DNA of 64,000 nt from Fagopyrum homotropicum (lineage: Eukaryota > Streptophyta > Magnoliopsida > Caryophyllales > Polygonaceae), in assembly GCA_033239125.1 (NCBI GenBank), contig BSWB01000008.1, forward strand, positions 19,870,001 through 19,934,000, read 5' to 3'. Position 1 is the first letter of the stretch; the number at the start of each line of letters is the position of its first letter. The notes under the pieces were generated by a model. The model was not told the DNA's origin. It did not search any database and worked only from the letters and a program-made list of their open reading frames with translations. This document shows positions 32,391 through 43,579 of the stretch, in pieces. The translations under genes and the position numbers were made by a program.

Positions 32391-33647
32391 TTGAGTTCCA
32401 AGTCCGATCTCCAGTTAGTTCTGAGGGATAGATCCTCACCTTCTTCTTCTTCTTCTTCCCGACCCTCTATACCGGTGATCCACCAGCGTCACCAGGCTGA
32501 CTATGACCGCATCTGCACGCGCCCTGTGATTGCGCCGTGGTTTCTTGATATTTCCGCTTTTGATTGCCTCCACGTTGCTGATGATCTTAGGAGGATGGTT
32601 TCTATGGTGGGGCTGGAGCAGTTCATGGAGATTAGAGCTCCAGCCTACCTCGAGCCCACTTTAGAGTTCGTGAGTTCTGTGACTCACTTGCCTGAGGAGA
32701 GAGCCATCAAGTACCGGTTGCTGAACCGGAACTACTTAGTTCCTATGGACCAGTGGAGAGAAACTTTTGGCTTCCCGACCCCCACAGTTCCCGACTTCCC
32801 TTCTCGAGCCGTAGCTCGACAGTTTTGGGGTCAGATTGCTCATGTTGTTGAGCATGCTGACAAGTGGAGACCTGGAGACTCCAAGGAGAGGTTTATCTTC
32901 CACCTTGCTTTCCGACTAGCCCACCGGATCTTCAGCGAGACCCTTCTGGCGCGTATTGAGATGCCCCAGAAGATTAGACAGGGGGAGCTTCTGAGCCTAT
33001 TCTGTATGGTGACTGGGGGAGTTCCTGATTTCGGAGCGATGCTAGGTGAGGATCTGCACCGGATCAAGGCTAAGGGGAAGGGAGATATTTGCTATGGCGT
33101 CTTAGTGACTCATATAGCGACAATAATGGAGTTGGATCTTAGCACTTGTACATTGGTGGTGGCTGCCAAGCCGCTAGGTCTACAGGAGATGATCACCAAG
33201 AGGTTTCTAGTTCCTCGCGGACTCACTACGCCGTATGTGGTGATGCCTTGGGAGCAGACTGCCCCTCAAGGTATTAGGTGGTCAGCTCAGTTCTCTGTCT
33301 ACGACCCTCAATATTGGTCCACTGCATGGATACCTTACATTGAGGATGCTAGAGATGCAGCAACTCAGGTATAGGAGGAGGATGAGGATGATGATGGTGG
33401 TGATGCCATGGAGACAAGGACAGATACAGCCGGTCCAAGTGTGCCAGTCGTTGATCTGGACGACGAGGAGACAAAGGAGGCAACACCACCACCACCACCA
33501 TCCCAGCGCAGATCCCGCCGCCGCAGATTCAGAGATCCAACAGCACATCAAAGGATTGATGACCTCACCGACCATATAATCGAATCCTACGTTGCCTTGA
33601 CAGGTGATATCCTTGAGCGTTTTTATGACCAGCGCCGAGGGATTTGA
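32391..33647 (+). pseudogene. E2 ORF3 (Athila ORF-1/env-like protein), one internal stop
   Basis: An open frame (32253-33374) continues in frame after a single TAG to 33647. I place the ancestral start at 32391, where E1 has ATG and E2 has TTG. The protein would be about 418 residues: a Ser-rich N-terminus, a conserved globular part (WFLDISAFDCLH, RAPAYLEPTLEFVSS, WRETFGFPTPTVPDFPSRAVARQFWGQI, ELLSLFCMVTGGVPDFGAML), then an acidic, Pro-rich and Arg-rich tail. From memory it resembles the plant retrotransposon ORF-1 (ATHILA) family, sometimes called env-like; no signal peptide or membrane segment is evident, so an envelope role is doubtful. E1 keeps only the start. Confidence 0.72.
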
Positions 33648-35211
33648 GGGTTGGACACATCAGATGCTGGAGAGCTAGCATTACTAGCGCCAGATGATGG
33701 AGATGTAGTTCCAGCACACGATGGGATATCCTTTTGATCCATCCCAGCATCCGTACGTGCCATATCCACCACCACCACCACCAGATCAGGACTAGAGCTT
33801 GTAGGGATTTCTTTTATTTATTTATTATGCAACTCAGCTTATGTCCGGTGAGTACTCTATTTTCAGACTTATTTTGACCCATTGGAACAATGTGTCCCAA
33901 GTATGGGGTATTGATGTATTTTATTTGACCTTATGTGTATGACTCTTGGATATTTATGATCTTGTTATGCTTTACTTGGCTCTATATGCTTATCTTAGAC
34001 TACATGCATGCATACATGTTATTTGATTGAGAAAAACGTCAAAAACTGGTTAAAAGAAAAAATTTTTATGACCTCGACCGGGGTGATTCTTGCCAGTTGA
34101 GGTCGAGTACCTCGGTTGACCTAGAACATCTCCACCGAGGTGGTTTAACTGAAACAGTTTTCGAAATGATTTTGTGCTTCCTTTCTGGATATGACCTCAG
34201 TGATGATTTTGTTTGCAGATTGGTTTTGAAATCTTTATATGTTTGAAAGGTTTTATGATATGTTTAAGTTGATAAATGCTTTGTTTGAAATTTTGGCATG
34301 TTTAATACTTTATTTTTATCCAAATTATGTTGAATTTGAAGGTTGACACCACATGATGCGTTCTATCACTTTCTTCCGGGGATGATTAAGGCAATTCACT
34401 CTCTTCTCTTCTTCTTCTTGATCATGCTTAGCCCCTCATATACATATTTGTCTCCCTTTACCTATTCGAGAATTTGGAAGCAAGCAAGTGAAAAGCTAGT
34501 GAAAGAAAAGTTGAGATGTTGGTTGGAAGTTAGAAAGAAACAAATAGATTTGGAGAAGTCAATCATGATGATGAGTAACTTGGCACCATTCACATAGCCG
34601 GGTGTTTGTGTCTTGCCAAAGTCGGATTGAGCGATATTCCTAACGGGTCATGGTATGTGCATCAAGGGTTTGAGGCATCTCGAGAAATTGATGATTGCTG
34701 ATCTCCTAGGCTTCGGTTATTGTGCACCTCTGTCCATGCATCCCAAAAAGTAAAGTAAATAAGCAAAGCTTATTGGTGGAAGATGTTGAAGTTCAAAGCA
34801 AGTAAAGTGAAGATGTTTTTCCCGGATTCTAGCACCATATTTCCGATATACATCCCACCCTCACACATTTCTTGACCTTCTTTTCAAAAGCCCTTGAGAC
34901 CTCGAGCTTGTTGATTGACTTGGTGGTTTAAACTGGATTATACATGATTAATTTCAATAAATATGATTTATTATACATTCTATGATTTTATGCAAAGATG
35001 AACAACTTTCTTATATTTATAAAATGTTTTGATCATATTTTGATTTTAAATACCATGAAGCATTCTCTTAGTGTGATCTATGAGTGGAGCACACCACCAA
35101 AAATGTTTTGAAATACTTTTCATTGATCTTTATGACTTATAATCCATTCTATCTTATACTTAAGATTTGGAACTTGCTTGGGGACAAGCAAGGGACATGT
35201 ATGGGGTATTT
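33648..35211 (+). other. E2 3' UTR, no gene
   Basis: No convincing gene is present. The region has E palindrome fragments at 34071-34143, a 4-nt-loop hairpin at 35173-35192, and purine-rich sequence up to the LTR at 35212 (GGGACATGTATGGGGTA), the likely polypurine tract region. Confidence 0.7.
35173..35192 (+). other. Conserved hairpin next to the 3' LTR (E2)
   Basis: CTTGCTTG-GGGA-CAAGCAAG, a perfect 8-bp stem with a GGGA loop, ending 19 bases before the LTR. Confidence 0.8.
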
Positions 35212-36968
35212 TGATAGCATGTATTATAGTCTATATTTTGGGACTTGTTTAGACTTTTTATCTTCAATAATCTGCATGTTTTAATGTATATTATGTGATT
35301 ATATTGTCGTTTCATCTACCTTTACGGGAATCAAGGTCTACACCAAGTTTCGTTGTAATCGTAGGTAAAATGGCTTATTTTGGATTGAAATGGAGCTACG
35401 GAGCAAAGGAGTCATTGGAGCTACATTCAGTAGCTTAAAAGAGAACTCAGGGAGCAAGGAAAAGAAGATTTACTTTGGACCAGATTTGAGAGATTTCACA
35501 TTCAGCTGAGATTCACCTCGGTCAACTACAGTGTCACCTCGACCGAGGTGATCTAGAGGAGCGCCCCGACCGAGGCGAATATCCTGACGCAGCGAGATAT
35601 ATTTTATTTGGCTGAGATCTTTTATTTTTGGAAGGAGACATCTTATATTTTTGGGCTGGATTTCTGGAAGGGAAATCATAAATTTAGGAGATCTATTTTA
35701 GAGATATGGATATATTTTATTAGGAAATTATCTTTTTAATATATTCTTATCTTCGGAAGATAATTCTCCTATAAAAAGGGCTGGATTTTCCAAAATTCAG
35801 CATCACCGGAGGCTGAGAATAACCACCAAAGAGAGGATTTTCTGGAAGCTTTGAAGGAAGGAAGGAAAATTGAAGATCAATCAAGGAAGGATTGATAGTT
35901 CGGATATAGCTTTTGAGGGAATTTGTAAGACTTTCTTAGATTCCCTTTTGTTTGATTGTCTTGTTGGATTTGTGATCCAAGGAACGCTGATTTGTTTGAT
36001 ATTTGGTTCAGTTATTAAAGCCTTGTTCTTAATGTTTTTGTGTTCAAATATTCATTCTCTTCCCATATATTTGATTATTGCTTTCATGATGATGAATGGC
36101 TAATTTCCTTGTGCGATTCTAGGGTGATTGGCTGAAAGTTGTGGGAAAAACAATGATAGAATAATCTTAATTCCAATAGGACCCTGAAAGTTCGAGTCTT
36201 TAACCTTAACCCTAGAACATCTCGTTCAGTCGATGAACATCTCGGCCGGGGTGGAACTTGACTGACCGAGGTGATCTTTTCTGATCCGTAACTGAGAGTT
36301 AAGTGTTAGACTTTGCCAAATCCTATTCTTATTATACCTTTCCTGGTTCAATGCAAGCCTATGATGAGACTTACCCGGTAATTCCTTAGTTTGTTTACCC
36401 AAGATCATAAGTGTAGGTAATAAAGGTTTATCCTTTCTTGGAGTTTGAATGTGCCTTCATTCCATCTTTGTGAGCTAGCCTGAGACTTACCCGGTAAAGG
36501 TTGATTATATTCCCTTAGTTAGTGCATTGGTTTGAGATTATAATTCCTTTCCTTAGTACCTTGAGAATTACCCGGTAATAGGAACTTTTGGTTTGGGATC
36601 GTGAGTAGTGAGACTTACCCGGTGATCTATTCCACTTTAGAAACACCTTCCCCTTGAAAAATCTCAGCTTTGTCCACTTATCTTGAGATCTTGAGTTGGA
36701 ACCACAACTAGATGCTTTAATCCCTATCATTTGCATATTTCCTTTAATTGACCTTATTATCATCTCTTTGATTGCTTTAATCGCTTTTGTGGTTATTGGT
36801 TACATAGACGACCTATACTTGCTTAGTTTCACCTAAGTCCCTGAGATCGACACCCCGGAAATCTTGCTTTTACTATAATTGATCCGTACACTGCGGGTTC
36901 GCATCCTTGTTTAAGCATATTTCTTGGGATATAAATTTAAAGCTTGCACACACCGTTTGGAGCGAATA
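35212..36968 (+). repeat. E2 3' LTR
   Basis: The 1757-bp partner of 14435-16192. It has the E palindrome at 35535-35550, a TATA-like box at 35770-35777 and the four-copy motif array at about 36366-36630, one copy reading GAGAATTACCCGGT. It ends in TA, not CA. Confidence 0.92.
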
Positions 36969-36973
36969 GATCA

Positions 36974-37250
36974 CTCTTGGTGTTCCAAATCTAGGGAAGA
37001 TGACTCGGTTAAAGAACTGCACCACTACTTTGACATCATTTTGTGGGAGAGGCGATTGCCTCCACTCATCTCGACACATAATCCACCGCCAATAGAATGT
37101 AGAGGTTGCCAAATGCAGAGGGGAATGACCCATGAAGTCAACGCCCCAAACATCAAAGACTTCAACCTCTTGGATATTGTTCAAGGGCATCTCGTTCCTT
37201 CTTGAGATGTTGCCCGTCCTTTGGCAAGCGTCACAAGCTACTGCAATATT
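36974..37250 (-). pseudogene. G1 integrase fragment (right of E2)
   Basis: The minus strand encodes [36 protein letters not shown] with the first catalytic Asp, up to [10 protein letters not shown] at the E2 insertion. A 1-base deletion near 37128 shifts the frame after VDFMG. A TAG at 37242-37244 separates it from the upstream ORF in the same frame. It joins, across E2, to 14156-14434. Confidence 0.82.
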
Positions 37251-39062
37251 CTACACATCCTTAAACAAGTTAGGCCAATAAAAACCGGATTGCAATCCCT
37301 TTGCACATGTTTTGTGTGAGCTAGCATGGCCTCCACATGGCAAGGAGTGGCAATGGCGGATCACACTCTCCATCTCATCCTCCGGAATGCACCTCCTAAA
37401 GACTCCATCCGGTCCCCTCTTGGACAAGAGAGGCTCACTCCAATAATAATGCCTCACATCCTTAAAAAACTTTTTCCTTTGGGCATATGATAAACCGGGT
37501 GGAATCTCTTCACACACAAGGTAGTTCACTATATCCGCATACCATGGCTCACTCCCTCTAGACACTTGAAGTAAGCACTCCTCCATCAGTTGCAATTGTT
37601 CATCCCGGAATGAGTCATCAATCGGGATGTCATCTCTTCCAATCTCCAATGGTGGTAGCCTACTAAGGTGGTCCGCTACTGAATTTTCGGAACCATTCTT
37701 GTCCCGAATCTTCAAGTCAAATTCTTGGAGGAGAAGGATCCACCGAATGAGGCGAGGCTTGACATCTTTCTTTGTGAGGAGATAACGGATCGCAACATGA
37801 TCCGTGTACACAATAACCTTTGCTCCAACAAGATACAACCGGAACTTCTCAAAGGCATACACCACCGCTAGCAACTCCTTCTGGGTTGTGGCATAGTTGA
37901 GTTGGGCATCATCTAGCGTCTTGCTAGCGTAGTAAATGGCATGTGTAAGCCCATCTTTCTTTTGTCCTAAAACAGCCCCTATAGCCACATCACTCGCATC
38001 ACACATTACTTCAAATGGTAAGCTCCAATCTGGAGGTTGCATGATAGGGGCGGAGATCAAAGCGTCTTTCAGCCTACAAAACGCTTCAAGACAATCTTTG
38101 GAGAAAACAAACTCAACATCCTTCATTAGTAGGTTAGTGAGAGGCTTAGAAATTGTAGAGAAATCTTTTATAAACCTCCGGTAAAAACCGGCGTGCCGTA
38201 AGAAACTCCTTACCACTTTCACCGAGGTAGGTGGTGGCAACTTCTCTATCGTTTCTATCTTTGCTCTATCAACCTCGATTCCACGGTGGGAAACCAAGTG
38301 TCCCAATACTATGCCTTCGCTCACCATTAAGTGACATTTCTCCCAATTCAACACAAGGTTAGTTTCCTCACATCTCTTCAACACCAATGACATGTTAGCT
38401 AAGCAATTATCAAATGAAGAGTCATACACCGAGAAATCATCCATAAACACCTCCATAATGTTCTCAATATATTCAGAAAAAATAGCCATGATACACCTTT
38501 GAAAGGTGGCGGGTGCATTACACAACCCAAATGGCATCCTCCTATATGCAAATGTTCCCCAAGGACAAGTAAATGTTCTTTTCTCTTGGTCATCCGGGTG
38601 AATCGGGATTTGAAAGAACCCGCTATATCCATCAAGGTAAAAAAAATGTGAATGTTGAGCTAACCTTTCTAGCATTTGGTCAATAAAGGGGAGAAGGAAG
38701 TGATCTTTCCTAGAGGCCACATTAAGTTTCCTATAGTCAATACACATTCTCCACCCCATAACCGTCCTAGTAGGGGTTAGTTCGTTGTTCTCATTAGTTA
38801 CTACGGTCATACCATCTTTCTTAGGAACCACATGTACGGGACTAACCCATTTACTATCCGAAATCGGGAAGATGATTCCCGCATCTAGCAACTTAATGAT
38901 CTCTTTCTTTACTACCTCTTTCATTATAGGACTCGATCTTCTTTGGTGTTCAATAGAGGGTTTCTGGTCATCTTCCATCAATATCTTATGCATGCACAAA
39001 GAGGGCTTAATGCCAACAACGTCATCAATGGTGTATCCTATTGCCTTTCTATGTAGTTTCAA
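37251..39062 (-). pseudogene. G1 RT, RNase H and integrase N-terminus
   Basis: A 603-codon open frame, the longest RT-bearing one in the window apart from G2. RT shows [11 protein letters not shown], Asp in [24 protein letters not shown] and FMDD ([10 protein letters not shown]). RNase H has Asp in MCDASDVA, Glu in QKELLAV and Asp in [10 protein letters not shown]. The integrase HHCC region begins ([11 protein letters not shown]). The frame is bounded upstream by a TAA at 39063-39065 that replaces a Glu codon (G2 keeps it), with the same frame continuing. Several conserved residues look altered, but RT and RNase H catalytic residues are in place. Confidence 0.86.
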
Positions 39063-39660
39063 TTAAGTCAACAATCTATCAAGCTCATCATCATTCAAAG
39101 ATGCATTCACAATCACCGGATAAGTAGAACTTGAACCAAGGAAAGCATACTTTAAATGAGAAGGAAGAGGCTTTAGATAAAGTTTAGGAGGACCTTTATC
39201 GGTTGGAGATGATCCATACAATGTAGGTTGAGATGATTCCAAAGCCATGGAAGCCTCACCTAAGTCCGTTGATGATTGCTCACAAACACTTGGATGATGC
39301 TCAAAAGACTCAGGAAAATCGACCCCCTGTGAAGAAAATCGGACGATCTGAGGGTTGATTTCAGCTACGACATTTGCAAAATCGGATGAAAATTCAGAAT
39401 TAATGTTGAAATTGGCCGATTTTCTACCCTCTGGTCCGATTTTTCTACAGGAATTTGTCCCTTCTTCTAGTACTTCAAATCGAACACTTGGTAGCTCTTC
39501 CAATGCATCCAAAGCCTTGATCACTTCATTGCTACTCTCCTCAACTCCTTCCTCCATCCAACTCAAGCTAAGAAGCTTCTCAAGTGGATCCTTGATCAAG
39601 ATTGAGCTCACAACTTCTTTAGACTCTTCTTCCTCAACAATGTTGAAGACATATTCACCT
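39063..39660 (-). pseudogene. G1 protease tail and protease-RT spacer
   Basis: An open frame of 182 codons carries the conserved protease tail (VVSSILIKDPLEK-like), a variable spacer and the DNSTYPVIVNA-type lead to RT. The spacer holds G-family palindromes: AAATTGGCCGATTT at 39409-39422, half copies AAATCGG and CCGATTT nearby, and AAATCGGACGATCT near 39321. A frameshift near 39660 separates it from the protease ORF. Confidence 0.78.
39409..39422. repeat. G-family palindrome (G1 protease-RT spacer)
   Basis: AAATTGGCCGATTT, one change from the perfect AAATCGGCCGATTT. G2 has the perfect form at 57028-57041. Confidence 0.82.
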
Positions 39661-40747
39661 GGGCTGGCCCCTTCACCATTGTGGACAAATTAAACTTGAT
39701 GTTCTCCTCTCCAATGTTGATTGAGAGGGCTGCATTTTTACAGTCCACCAAGCATCCCGAGGTGGCTAAGAAAGGTTTTCCCAAAATGATAGGAACCGGG
39801 TAGTCCGCCGGGATGTCCAAAACAACGAAATCGATTGGCACATAGAACTTCCCAAGATGAACCAGTATGTCGTATAGGATCCCCACGGGGTGAGTAATGG
39901 ATCGGTCCTCCATGTAGAGGGTCATCTTGACTGGATTTGGTTTTCCTGGCCTAACCTTTTTGCAAAGTGCAAGCGGGATTATGCTTACACTAGCACCAAG
40001 GTCCCAATGGGCCTCATATTGGACTTCTTCTACTCTAGTTGGCACACAAAAAGAGCCCGGATCCCGCAGCTTAGGAGGCATCTCCTCCTTCGTGATTTGA
40101 ATCAACTCGGAAGAACTCTTTGTCATTCTAACTTCTCCATACTCTTCCAACTTCCTCTTGTTGGAGAGTACCTCTTTCAAAAACTTTCCATAGGCCAGCA
40201 TACCTAGAATTGCATCCATGAACGGAATGTTAATATGTAAGTTAGACATGAGTTCAAGGAATTTACCGAAATGTTTATCCAAACGAGCTCTTGCTCGTGA
40301 TTGTGGGAATGGTAGTGGTGGCTTGTATGGAGGAGGTGCTACATATGTTGGCTCATCATCTTTGCTCTTGCCTCCTTCTTCTTGCAATGGTTCTTCCTCC
40401 ACCATAACTTGCTTACACTTGTCATTCTTCTTGGGTAAGGGATCGTTCATGCTAAGCCCACTCCTTGTGGTAATGGCCAACACTTGGCCTCTTGGGTTGT
40501 CCTCGGTCCTTCCGGGAAGCTTTCCCGGATCCCTTTGTGCCTCACCCGCCTTTTGGAATACTTGTGCTTCTAGCACCTTTTGAGCCTTTGAAATGGATGT
40601 CACCATGCTCTCAAGTCCACTCAACCTTCCAAGCCATTGTTCAAACATCATTTCGGTCGTATCCTTAGGAGGTTGAGCAAAACCGGGTGGAGGCTCTTGT
40701 GAAGCCTTCGGTGGTGGACTTGCGCTTGTGGAAGCGGGAGGGTTCAA
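39661..40747 (-). pseudogene. G1 Gag C-terminus and protease
   Basis: An open frame from 40747 carries the proline-rich Gag tail, the SRARARLDKHFGKFLELM leader and the protease. The active site reads DLG in HWDLGASVSIIPL, where the conserved Cys before Asp is Trp. The ILGKPFLATSGC motif is present. The frame is lost near 39660 by a small frameshift. The Met used is only the first in the open frame; gag coding continues upstream. Confidence 0.8.
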
Positions 40748-41127
40748 GGCATCATCCGGGTTAGAATAGGAGAACCCGAGATGGTTGTGATTAGGCCGGT
40801 AATTGTTGTATTGTCGGCTGTTGTTGTTGAAGTTCCTAGGGCCTCGATAATTGTTGAAGTTACCCCTTCACATGTAGTTAATATCCTCCTCTTTGGAAGC
40901 CAAATTGGCTTGCACTTGCACTTGAGGACTTGCTTGATTCTTTAAGGTTGTGGTACACAACTCCCTCAAAGATTTAAGCTCATTGTTGATTGCATCAAGT
41001 TTTAGTTGCTCATGGTGACTTCACTTACTTCATATACTCCAGGTTTCCTCCCATCACTCTTCCTATGGGAGTACTTCTCTATCACCAAGGCTTGCTTCTC
41101 TACAAACCCCCAAGCCTCATCCACATT
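40748..41127 (-). pseudogene. gag: G1 gag remnant, cut by D2
   Basis: This contains the Asn/Tyr/Arg-rich stretch (NNYRPNHNH), a TGA near 40870, and the KYSHRKSDGRKPG-type segment. It breaks off at VDEAWGFVEKQA, where D2 begins with ACATT (41123-41127) as the presumed target sequence. The capsid core and N-terminus are absent. Confidence 0.75.
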
Positions 41128-43230
41128 TGTAATAGCTAGGATTTGTGAATTCTAATTAATGTTGATTAACTTAATTAGTGATAGTAATTGACATATAACT
41201 CGCGAAGATTGCGTTAGTGTTGAGTATAAGTCCCACCGTTATGTTCCTGGTGAAATTTTCACTTTTCCCCCGGGTAATTATTTTTACCCTCCGGTATTAT
41301 TTGGAGCATTTGGGAGCTCCAATTAATAAAAATGCAGTTGAGAGAAATGATCAGGACATCGGACATGTCCTAGATATGAAATAACATGGAAAGGCAAAAC
41401 GGACAAAAGAGTCGCTATTTCGTTTCTTAACGGCTAAGAAAAACGGCTTAGGAATACACATTTTCCGAGGCAATTGTGGAATAATTATCCCTACAATATT
41501 CAAGATCTATTATTCCAATTTCGAGAAGTTTGGAGAAGGGGGTTCAACCCGCCATTGGATCGATAAAAGGATAATTATCGACTTCACTAAAGGATAATTA
41601 TCGACTTCACTATAAATAGCGGAAAATCGTTTATTAATTCATTTCCTTTCACGTTTCCTCGTAAAGCTTTGATTTCTCTCAAACTTCAAACTCAGATCTA
41701 CTCTCCGTTTCTAATCCGATTTCAATTCCGTTTGAGTTTTTGGATTCCACTCTTCATTCTCTTCATATTGGTACCGAGTTTCTGCATTTCCGAGCATATG
41801 TAGACCTGGTCGAGCATATATGTCACAGGACAGTTCCGTCGCTCAAATTCCGGTGAATTTGATGTTGTACATGCGTAGCCTGCGTCGTTGTGATTCCGAA
41901 TCTTCTTTCAGATCATCCATCGGGTTAGTAACGAATAAGTTATTAATTTATTCATTTTCCGTACTGCGAATTTGCCTAAATCGACCTTAGGCTTTTCAAA
42001 ATGGATAATTAGAAATTTCATTATGATCATTATATTATTTTGGTGTTTATGGGTTATTTGTTGATGAAATCTTATGATAGGTGGGTTTAGAAATGTCATG
42101 CGGACAAAACGTCATTCTGGTGAAATTTAATTAATTAATTAAAGGTTAATTAATTAAATTAGGATTAAATTTGAGATTTAGGAATACTGATTAGATGCAT
42201 GCTAGGTGTCAGAATGATTTGAGGATCATGATGATGTTATCGATATCGGTTATGGCTTTAAGGATTAGTATGTGTATGAGTATGATGAGATGCTATGTTG
42301 AGGATATGCCTTAGGCATTTATGAATGTGTTGAGGATCTGAGGTTTAGATTTGAGATGTAGGTTGGTTGTGGTTAGTGAGACGAGTCTCCTAACCTTTGC
42401 AGTATGTGATTGTGTGTGCCTTGCTATTGCAGGCATTGATTACTTCCCCAAGGGGAAGCTGTGACGTGGTACAGGTTACGAGTATATCAGGTAAGTCCAT
42501 AGGACTTACTTAGCGTGTAGTTATGGATTGTATGATTGTGATGGTTGTGTGTGTTCATATGATTGTGCATTTATAACCTAAACCGGACTAGGATGACCAT
42601 TCATTACATTTATTTGGCCCAAGTGTATTATAACGGGCGGTAACCGCCGGTCTCCGCCTGCTGGTTAGGAGGAGGTGCCCTGAAGATGATCTCACAGAAG
42701 GGGACAAGAGAAGGTCACCCCATGCAAAACTCTTGTGTTACGTTGGTGGGACGGGGTTCTTGAGGCTCCTCGTGTTACAAAAGAAGTTGAATTAGTAATG
42801 GAATAACGTAATGAAAGATAATAAATGAATGTGTGTGGCATTGCATGTTTTAGATGTTGATGTGTGGTTGTGTTATTACCTTCATGCTTTTCATTGCTGT
42901 AGCTAACGGTTTCATACCGTGTTGTAGTGTTTTGCAGGTTAGGAATACTGTAGAGTGAGCCAGATGGTGTGACAAGCCAAGGACTTCTGTACATTAGGAT
43001 GCGTGGGATGTGGGATCTTTTGTTGTTGTGGTTTATGTTGTTGTTTTGTACTCGGCTATTAGTTTGTAAACTCTTTTGATGTATCATACTCAGCTTTTAT
43101 GTATTTGATTTTTATCTACTTGTGTCTTGTTGTAAGATCCAGTGAACTTGTTGTCAGGCTAGGGTCAGGATCCATTGTGAGATCCTAGCCTAATGTGACA
43201 CTCCAAGTCCCGCGGATTTGGGGTGTTACA
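41128..43230 (+). repeat. D2 5' LTR
   Basis: It starts TGTAATAGCTAGG and ends GGGTGTTACA directly before the PBS. A 23-bp unit is repeated in tandem at 41566-41588 and 41589-41611, abutting a TATA box at 41611-41618. No coding sequence is seen in it. Confidence 0.9.
41611..41618 (+). promoter_or_regulatory. TATA box of the D2 LTR
   Basis: TATAAATA, preceded by two tandem 23-bp units containing GGATAATTATC. The 3' LTR copy reads TATAAATA at 50283-50290. Confidence 0.7.
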
Positions 43231-43234
43231 AAGT

Positions 43235-43247
43235 TGGTATCAGAGCC
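43235..43247 (+). other. D2 primer-binding site (initiator-Met tRNA)
   Basis: TGGTATCAGAGCC, complementary to the 3' end of plant initiator tRNA-Met, four bases after the LTR. It is standard for Del/Tekay chromoviruses and distinguishes D from E, F and G. Confidence 0.93.
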
Positions 43248-43479
43248 TTAGGTTGACAACAATGACACTTGCTATATGCAATAAAGGTAAAGTGGATAAA
43301 TAAACAAAACCCACATGGGGTCTTACTTTTCAAAAAGTTTTGGTTTTAAGCGAGTACATATGTTTTGGGATAGTATGTACAGAAGTCGTCACCCATCTGA
43401 GGATCTCAACAGTGTAGATATCTATATATATATATATAGATATCTTTTATGTGCTGATGTGTATGCTTGTAATAATGAG

Positions 43480-43527
<48 letters not shown>

Positions 43528-43579
43528 ATACATATGGCATATATATAGCCTTATAAGTTTAGGGGCGTATATTCTACAT
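43248..43579 (+). repeat. D2 leader with (TA)n microsatellite
   Basis: The leader between PBS and gag contains TA dinucleotide runs at about 43424-43437 and 43485-43524. No gene is seen; the small open frame across the run is a microsatellite artefact. Confidence 0.8.

Larger units (their letters stand above)
14435..36968 (+). mobile_element. E2: Athila-like RT-less element in G1, split by F
   Basis: This plus-strand E-family element has LTRs at 14435-16192 and 35212-36968 and a perfect 5-bp duplication GATCA (14430-14434 and 36969-36973). F (18493-29723) plus one 5-bp duplication splits the protease; the element without it is about 11.3 kb. Order: 5' LTR, PBS, gag, protease, spacer, integrase, ORF3, 3' UTR, 3' LTR. 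RT/RNase H is absent at the same place as in E1. It has more stops than E1 and slightly more LTR differences, including a terminal CA changed to TA at 36967-36968, so it looks older than E1. Confidence 0.93.
13150..41127 (-). mobile_element. G1: Athila-like element, deleted at both ends and split by E2
   Basis: G1 is a minus-strand element inserted in D1 integrase. The left edge is a 3' LTR starting TGTTACGCTAG at 13150. About 1 kb of LTR remains, joined directly to integrase by a deletion at 14156-14165. E2 (14435-36968) interrupts the integrase. The element resumes at 36974 and reads back through RNase H, RT, protease and gag to 41127, where D2 begins. The gag N-terminus, PBS and 5' LTR are missing. 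The expected D1 target duplication (GTATC at 13145-13149) has no visible partner. Confidence 0.85.

Noticed and set aside
33340..33579. His-rich open frame
   Set aside because: An alternate-frame reading of the Pro/Arg-rich ORF3 tail (CCACCACCA repeats).
43485..43524. AT-rich run as a possible origin or matrix attachment site
   Set aside because: A simple (TA)n microsatellite in a retrotransposon leader; no further support.
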